This document shows, in pieces, positions 13,389-16,387 of a DNA stretch of 16,387 nucleotides (the stretch's first letter is position 1; each line of letters starts with the position of its first letter). Under the pieces are notes generated by a model. It saw only the letters and a program-made list of their open reading frames with translations. It made no database searches and had not been told where the DNA came from. The DNA is taken from assembly GCA_001776475.1 (NCBI GenBank), contig MFBQ01000002.1, forward strand, positions 1-16,387, in the 5' to 3' direction. Made by a program: the position numbers and the translations under genes. The stretch is from Candidatus Curtissbacteria bacterium RIFCSPLOWO2_01_FULL_41_18. GTDB lineage: Bacteria > Patescibacteriota > Microgenomatia > Curtissbacterales > GWA2-41-24.

Positions 13389-13760
13389 ATGACTCGTCTT
13401 TTGCCGTTTGTTTTTTTAATAAATGTCGTTTGCTTTTTTGGAATTGCCTGGGTTATTTATGACGTTGATCCGCAAGGTGCACCGTGGTATATTTTCGCAC
13501 TTCTAGTGTTGTTGATATTTTTTGCGATCTTTGGGATTTTGGGTTTGGTTCTTTATTCTGTGCGAACAAGATTTTACAGGCGATATTCTGTACGTTGGTA
13601 TATTTATACTTCCTTTAAAATGGCTTTTTTTGTAGCTTTTTTTGTAGCGCTTGTGGCAACTTTGGCAGTTCTGCAGCTAATTTCTATTTTTAATTTAATA
13701 CTGGCTGGGCTAGCAGTAAGTTTATTTGCGATTTATAGTTTTTTGGGGAAGAAAAATTAA
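13389..13760 (+). CDS. Small four-helix membrane protein of unknown function
   Basis: A 123-residue, strongly hydrophobic protein with four predicted membrane helices (about 3-22, 33-57, 79-102 and 104-119). A basic loop with the aromatic phrase TRFYRRYSVRWYIYTSF (about 60-76) sits between helices 2 and 3. I do not recognise the family. A TTG upstream at 13359 would add 10 residues but lies within the promoter, so the ATG at 13389 is preferred. The third helix contains AFFVAFFV, encoded by a perfect 12-bp tandem duplication with two runs of seven T. It is divergent from rmuC and shares its promoter region. The downstream 180 bp hold only a gene remnant and AT-rich repeats. Confidence 0.75.
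   Translation: MTRLLPFVFLINVVCFFGIAWVIYDVDPQGAPWYIFALLVLLIFFAIFGILGLVLYSVRTRFYRRYSVRWYIYTSFKMAFFVAFFVALVATLAVLQLISIFNLILAGLAVSLFAIYSFLGKKN
13623..13646. repeat. 12-bp perfect tandem duplication with T7 runs in a membrane-helix codon stretch
   Basis: GCTTTTTTTGTA is repeated head to tail, in frame, giving AFFV twice. Both copies contain a run of seven T, so the site is open to slippage that would add or remove four residues or shift the frame. Confidence 0.9.
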
Positions 13761-13836
13761 ATTGTTCTATTGTTCAATTGTTGAATTGTTATTTTGATTA
13801 GCTTCTTAACAATTTATCAACGTAGCGATTTAGCAA
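13761..13836. other. AT-rich intergenic stretch with short degenerate repeats
   Basis: Directly after the membrane-protein stop lie several imperfect copies of ATTGTT or ATTGTTC, including the small inverted repeat TTCAATTGTTGAA. AT-rich phrases such as CAATTTATCAACG and GCGATTTAGCAATTA follow. I see no gene, promoter or clear terminator in it. Confidence 0.5.
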
Positions 13837-13917
13837 TTACTCACTCAGTATTATTATTCCCTCTCGCCAGCCGCCGGGGTCTTTGATAATTTGATTATCC
13901 TTTAAATAAAATTGACT
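13837..13917 (-). pseudogene. 3' remnant of a paralogue of the Ig-like anchored protein
   Basis: On the minus strand 26 codons plus TAA read SQFYLKDNQ, then IKDPGGWREGIIILSE, preceded in frame by a TGA stop. The last 22 residues align with the C-terminus of the intact gene at 14425 (IYNKDGTV, then IKDPGGWREGIIILSQ). DNA identity is perfect for 41 bp and then drops, while protein similarity (FYLKD/IYNKD) continues. No start codon or N-terminal half is present, so this is a fragment. Its 5' end has been taken over by the -35 box of the plus-strand gene at 13947. Confidence 0.8.
13847..13887. repeat. 41-bp direct repeat, left copy
   Basis: Perfect 41-bp match to 14435-14475, same orientation, 588 bp apart. 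It begins AGTATTATTATTCCC and ends GGTCTTTGAT. It corresponds to codons for IKDPGGWREGIIIL on the minus strand and lies within the gene remnant. Together the two copies flank the plus-strand gene 13947-14399. Confidence 0.95.
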
Positions 13918-13939
13918 TCAATAATTAAAGCTCTATAAT
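13912..13939 (+). promoter_or_regulatory. Sigma70-type promoter, leaderless start, for the 150-aa hypothetical gene
   Basis: TTGACT (13912-13917), a 16-nt spacer and a perfect TATAAT (13934-13939) lie 7 nt before the ATG at 13947, so transcription should begin at the start codon. The -35 overlaps the upstream end of the gene remnant. Confidence 0.8.
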
Positions 13940-13946
13940 ACTGCCT

Positions 13947-14399
13947 ATGACAGAGCATAAAAAACCTGAGGTTTCATTTGTACCAATACTAGAACCGACT
14001 ACGAGATTGGTCGCGGAGCTTGAAAAGTTACAAACTAATGATGTCCTGAGGGTGCTTATTCTTGTGAGAATTTTAAGGGATTTCCATAGCGCTGTTCCAA
14101 GCAGTCAGATGATTAACAAACCGCTCGAAATCATAGTCCCGTCTGTTTTAGGACCCAAAGACCAAGTATTAAATATGGAAGACCAGTTGCGAGAAGGTGT
14201 TGTCAGAACAAAACAGGCAATCATGAAGGAAATAAAAAATGAATATTGGAGATTTATACTCGCTCGAGAAATGCTTATGGCCACGGTCCAAAAACAATTA
14301 GCCAAAGAAGGTAAACAGCTTCGATTTAGTCTGGGTAGTTTACCAAACGCAGTTTACGATCGAGTTGAACTTTCTGACCAAATAGCCCCACTAATTTAG
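13947..14399 (+). CDS. Hypothetical helical protein flanked by 41-bp direct repeats
   Basis: I do not recognise it. The 150 residues are soluble and look largely alpha-helical: TTRLVAELEKLQTNDVLRVLILVRILRDF (about 18-46), then NMEDQLREGVVRTKQAIMKEIKNEYWRFILAREMLMATVQKQLAKEG (about 76-122), with a Pro-containing middle. The ATG at 13947 directly follows a strong promoter, predicting a leaderless mRNA. It lies between a truncated and an intact copy of the same gene end, as if it had entered or been captured at the 3' end of the neighbouring gene. It resembles the 163-aa gene at 3929 in size, helical character and promoter design, but I see no convincing sequence identity. It converges on the Ig-like anchored gene with a 25-nt gap. 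Confidence 0.7.
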   Translation: MTEHKKPEVSFVPILEPTTRLVAELEKLQTNDVLRVLILVRILRDFHSAVPSSQMINKPLEIIVPSVLGPKDQVLNMEDQLREGVVRTKQAIMKEIKNEYWRFILAREMLMATVQKQLAKEGKQLRFSLGSLPNAVYDRVELSDQIAPLI

Positions 14400-14424
14400 G
14401 TTTCATTTGCATTGGTCAATAAAT

Positions 14425-14907
14425 TTACTGTGAAAGTATTATTATTCCCTCTCGCCAGCCGCCGGGGTCTTTGATGACGGTTCCATCTTTATTGTAGATG
14501 TGGGCGGTTACGGCCACAGCTTTATTTTGAAATTCGGGTGGAATTTGCCAGTTAAGCTCGAATGGCTGCGACTTGACCTCACCAATCATTTGCCACTTAC
14601 CGTCAGCATAAGTTTTTACCCAAAACTGAACTTTATCGACATCATTGGGTTTATCGACAGACAGGGCAATTTTAAGATTTGAGCCTTTGACGATTTCTCC
14701 CGCAGCTGGTGAGGTGATAGTACCACCTGCGGCATTTTGTTGCTGATCTTGTTGCAAAATTGTAGTTTTTTGTTGAAAAAGAGGTCTAAAAATTAAAAAT
14801 ATAATTACAAGCGCAAAAACTACTAAGGCGACAACCCCGATTGGGTTTACCGGCCAGCCCTTCTCCCCTTTTTCAATTGGTCCTCTTTTTTCTGGGTTTT
14901 GTTCCAT
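14425..14907 (-). CDS. Membrane-anchored Ig-like extracellular domain protein
   Basis: The 160-residue protein has a short charged cytoplasmic tail (MEQNPEKRGPIEKGEKGW), one membrane helix (about 22-41) and a Gln-rich linker (45-60). A single Ig-like domain follows (about 64-158: GTITSPAAGEIVKGSNLKIALSVD, VQFWVKTYADGKWQMIG, PFELNWQIPPEFQNKAVAVTAHIYNKDG). This is the bacterial Ig (Big_17-like) pattern of type II surface proteins. A GTG at 14925 would lengthen it by 6 residues, but it overlaps the -10 box, so the ATG at 14907 is preferred. Its last codons carry the right copy of the 41-bp repeat; the left copy lies in a paralogue remnant. It is divergent from the PBP gene. A wall-linked role is inferred from topology and neighbours only. 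Confidence 0.82.
   Translation of the reverse strand: MEQNPEKRGPIEKGEKGWPVNPIGVVALVVFALVIIFLIFRPLFQQKTTILQQDQQQNAAGGTITSPAAGEIVKGSNLKIALSVDKPNDVDKVQFWVKTYADGKWQMIGEVKSQPFELNWQIPPEFQNKAVAVTAHIYNKDGTVIKDPGGWREGIIILSQ
14435..14475. repeat. 41-bp direct repeat, right copy
   Basis: Identical to 13847-13887. Here it is the functional 3' coding end of the Ig-like anchored protein gene, starting about 10 nt inside its stop codon. Outside the 41 bp the two sites differ in nucleotide sequence. Confidence 0.95.
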
Positions 14908-14916
14908 TGATGGCTT

Positions 14917-14947
14917 ATTATACACCTGGCATTTTGCCCTTGATCAA
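14917..14947 (-). promoter_or_regulatory. Promoter, near-leaderless start, for the Ig-like anchored protein
   Basis: Minus strand TATAAT (14917-14922), with TTGATC (14942-14947) 19 nt upstream, lies 9 nt before the ATG at 14907. The -35 is part of the 10-bp palindrome CTTGATCAAG (14939-14948). The leader would be about 2-4 nt. Confidence 0.6.
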
Positions 14948-14948
14948 G

Positions 14949-15040
14949 ACATTATATCTTTTTAGCCTACTGTGAAACTTGCCAATTTTGAGATAAAATA
15001 GCCACTGTTTAGCCTAAGATACCCCTGAAAATATCTTAAA
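14949..15040 (+). promoter_or_regulatory. Leader region of the PBP gene with start-proximal hairpin
   Basis: TAAAAT (14994-14999) is a possible -10 with no good -35. TTTAGCCTA occurs twice (near 14961 and 15008). TAAGATA (15015-15021) and TATCTTA (15032-15038) form a 7-bp stem with a 10-nt loop that ends 2 nt before the ATG at 15041, where a ribosome would bind. No Shine-Dalgarno sequence is seen. This gene differs from the leaderless genes of the window. Confidence 0.4.
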
Positions 15041-16387
15041 ATGTCAAGACTTGCGCCTTTTCAAAAACCATCTGCGACAGTCGTAAGCTACATTATTGCT
15101 TTTCTTACCTGGTTTATCAGACTGATTACCTTTATCGGCGACGTAACGATTTGGATCTTAAAAAGAGGCTTAATAAGTCTAGTCGCGCTTTTCAAAAAGT
15201 TACATTTAGATATTGTAAGATTGCCACCTGTCGTTTTTATAAAAGGCGTCATTTCTCATCCGGTTATTGCCCAAGATAGAAGTTTTAAAGTTGGTTTGAT
15301 AACGATTCTTTTAATGATAGTTGCAACTTGGTATTTCACCAAGGATCTACCTAGTCCAAGGCAACTGGAGACGAGGCAAGTACCACAAACTACCAAAATT
15401 TATGATCGAGATGGCAAACTGCTTTTCAATATCTACACCGATCAAAATCGGACAATCGTGCCTCTTTCTGACATTGGAGATAACTTAAAAAAAGCCACCA
15501 TTGCTATTGAGGACAAAGATTTCTATAAGCATCGAGGTTTTGATGTCTACGGAATAGCCAGAGCGGCCAGAAAAACGGTTTTCGAAGGCAGTCTTCAGGG
15601 CGGATCAACAATTACCCAGCAACTGGTAAAAAGTGCTTTTTTATCACCGGAGCGAACCTTGAGTAGAAAAATCAAGGAGTTATATTTAGCATTCAGGGTT
15701 GAAATGGCTTTTTCAAAAGATAAGATTTTAGAAATGTATTTAAACCAGGTTCCATATGGTGGTACCGCTTGGGGAGTAGCAGCTGCCGCAGAGCAATATT
15801 TTGGAAAAAATGTCAAGGACTTGGACTTGGCGGAGTCAGCGCTTTTGGCAGGACTACCGGCAGCTCCAAGTTATTACTCGCCATTTGGGCAAGACCCCAA
15901 AAGAGCAAGAGAGAGGCAAAAATTAGTGTTAAATAGGATGGTCGAAGAAGGTTTTATCAGCAAAAATGAAGCGGAGTACGCAAAAGCCGAGGAGCTTAAG
16001 TTTAACTCTCCGACAGTGGATATTTTGGCCCCCCATTTTGTGATGTACGTACGCGAGTACTTGGCTGGTAAATTTGGTGAGGCGACAGCGGCACAAGGTG
16101 GTTTAAAGGTAACAACAACTCTTGATCTTTCGATACAAGAGGAAGCACAAAAAATTGTTAAAGACAATATTGATAAGCTCAAAGGCTATAACGTTGGTAA
16201 CGGAGCAGCATTGGTAGCAAAGCCTCAAACAGGGGAGATGCTAGCAATGGTCGGCTCGCGCGATTTCTTTGACAGAGAAAATGACGGCAATGTCAATGTT
16301 ACGGTTGCACTAAGGCAGCCCGGTTCCTCCATCAAGCCGATTAACTATGCCACGGCTTTCGAAAGGAAATTAATTACTCCGGCAACG
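15041..16387 (+). CDS. Class A penicillin-binding protein (PBP1A-like), C-terminus cut by window edge
   Basis: A bifunctional peptidoglycan synthase: a glycosyltransferase polymerising lipid II and a transpeptidase cross-linking stems, outside the membrane. 449 codons are present. The main membrane anchor is at about 84-100. The GT51 domain shows EDKDFYKHRGFD with catalytic Glu157 (157-168), GGSTITQQLVK (187-197), RKIKE (209-213), KDKILEMYLNQVPYG (226-240) and AESALLAGLP (264-273). A linker leads to the transpeptidase domain, whose start GAALVAKPQTGEMLAMVGSRDF is followed by the SxxK motif RQPGSSIKP, with Ser429 as acylated serine. The SxN and KTG motifs lie beyond the edge. Unusual is a long N-terminal region of 80 residues with further hydrophobic stretches (about 14-34 and 36-51). 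It is divergent from the Ig-like gene. Confidence 0.95.
   Translation, partial: MSRLAPFQKPSATVVSYIIAFLTWFIRLITFIGDVTIWILKRGLISLVALFKKLHLDIVRLPPVVFIKGVISHPVIAQDRSFKVGLITILLMIVATWYFTKDLPSPRQLETRQVPQTTKIYDRDGKLLFNIYTDQNRTIVPLSDIGDNLKKATIAIEDKDFYKHRGFDVYGIARAARKTVFEGSLQGGSTITQQLVKSAFLSPERTLSRKIKELYLAFRVEMAFSKDKILEMYLNQVPYGGTAWGVAAAAEQYFGKNVKDLDLAESALLAGLPAAPSYYSPFGQDPKRARERQKLVLNRMVEEGFISKNEAEYAKAEELKFNSPTVDILAPHFVMYVREYLAGKFGEATAAQGGLKVTTTLDLSIQEEAQKIVKDNIDKLKGYNVGNGAALVAKPQTGEMLAMVGSRDFFDRENDGNVNVTVALRQPGSSIKPINYATAFERKLITPAT

Noticed and set aside
14939..14948. CTTGATCAAG palindrome as an operator
   Set aside because: Ten bases is expected by chance in a window of this size; its overlap with a weak -35 is noted but not enough.
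1..16387. tRNA, rRNA, CRISPR arrays, transposases, phage genes
   Set aside because: Intergenic gaps were read on both strands; none has a cloverleaf-like pattern, regular repeat-spacer units or terminal inverted repeats with a transposase.

Overview
The window looks like a piece of a small, streamlined bacterial genome of the Candidate Phyla Radiation (Patescibacteria), most plausibly Microgenomates-like. I infer this from four things. There are many short, compact or domain-poor versions of universal proteins. Gene spacing is very tight, with overlapping convergent stop codons. Orphan membrane and hypothetical proteins sit between DNA-repair and cell-wall genes. Base composition is moderately AT-rich. 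TGA serves as an ordinary stop (e.g. the trxA-like, NqrB/RnfD-like and methyltransferase genes), so the code is the standard bacterial one and not the Gly-TGA code of Gracilibacteria/Absconditabacteria. No RNA genes, CRISPR arrays, transposases or phage genes were seen.

Layout: (1) 1-1982, minus strand: an operon of thioredoxin, a compact triosephosphate isomerase and a LytR-CpsA-Psr (LCP) glycopolymer ligase that runs off the left edge. (2) 2085-3932, plus strand: a UvrD/PcrA-type helicase without the C-terminal extension, meeting a minus-strand hypothetical gene (3929-4420) stop on stop. (3) 4509-5809: an orphan NqrB/RnfD-family membrane protein converging on a small Ig-like, membrane-anchored surface protein. 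(4) 5926-7366: a FemX/FemAB peptidoglycan aminoacyltransferase and a short hypothetical gene. (5) 7369-11618, minus strand: a membrane-anchored methyltransferase resembling the FAM173/ATPSCKMT family, a shortened GIY-YIG protein, a 991-residue UvrD helicase fused to a RecB-type nuclease with Fe-S cysteines, and a small protein that could be an RNase-like toxin. (6) 11635-13339, minus strand: a hypothetical gene coupled to rmuC. (7) 13389-14907: a four-helix membrane protein, a hypothetical gene flanked by a perfect 41-bp direct repeat, and an Ig-like anchored protein whose C-terminal coding end is the right copy of that repeat. The left copy is a paralogue remnant. (8) 15041-end: a class A penicillin-binding protein, cut by the right edge.

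Functionally, two themes recur. One is the cell envelope (LCP, FemX, PBP1A, two Ig-like anchored proteins). The other is DNA repair and recombination (two UvrD-family helicases, RmuC, GIY-YIG).

The most striking window-wide pattern is regulatory. At about ten starts a good -10 hexamer lies only 5-10 nt upstream of the start codon, usually with no Shine-Dalgarno sequence. These genes are therefore predicted to be transcribed as leaderless mRNAs. Genes inside operons have no promoter box but are coupled by overlaps or very short gaps. The rmuC/membrane-protein pair shares a partly palindromic divergent promoter in which each arm carries one -10 box. All functional assignments come from reading motifs by eye; no database search was possible.
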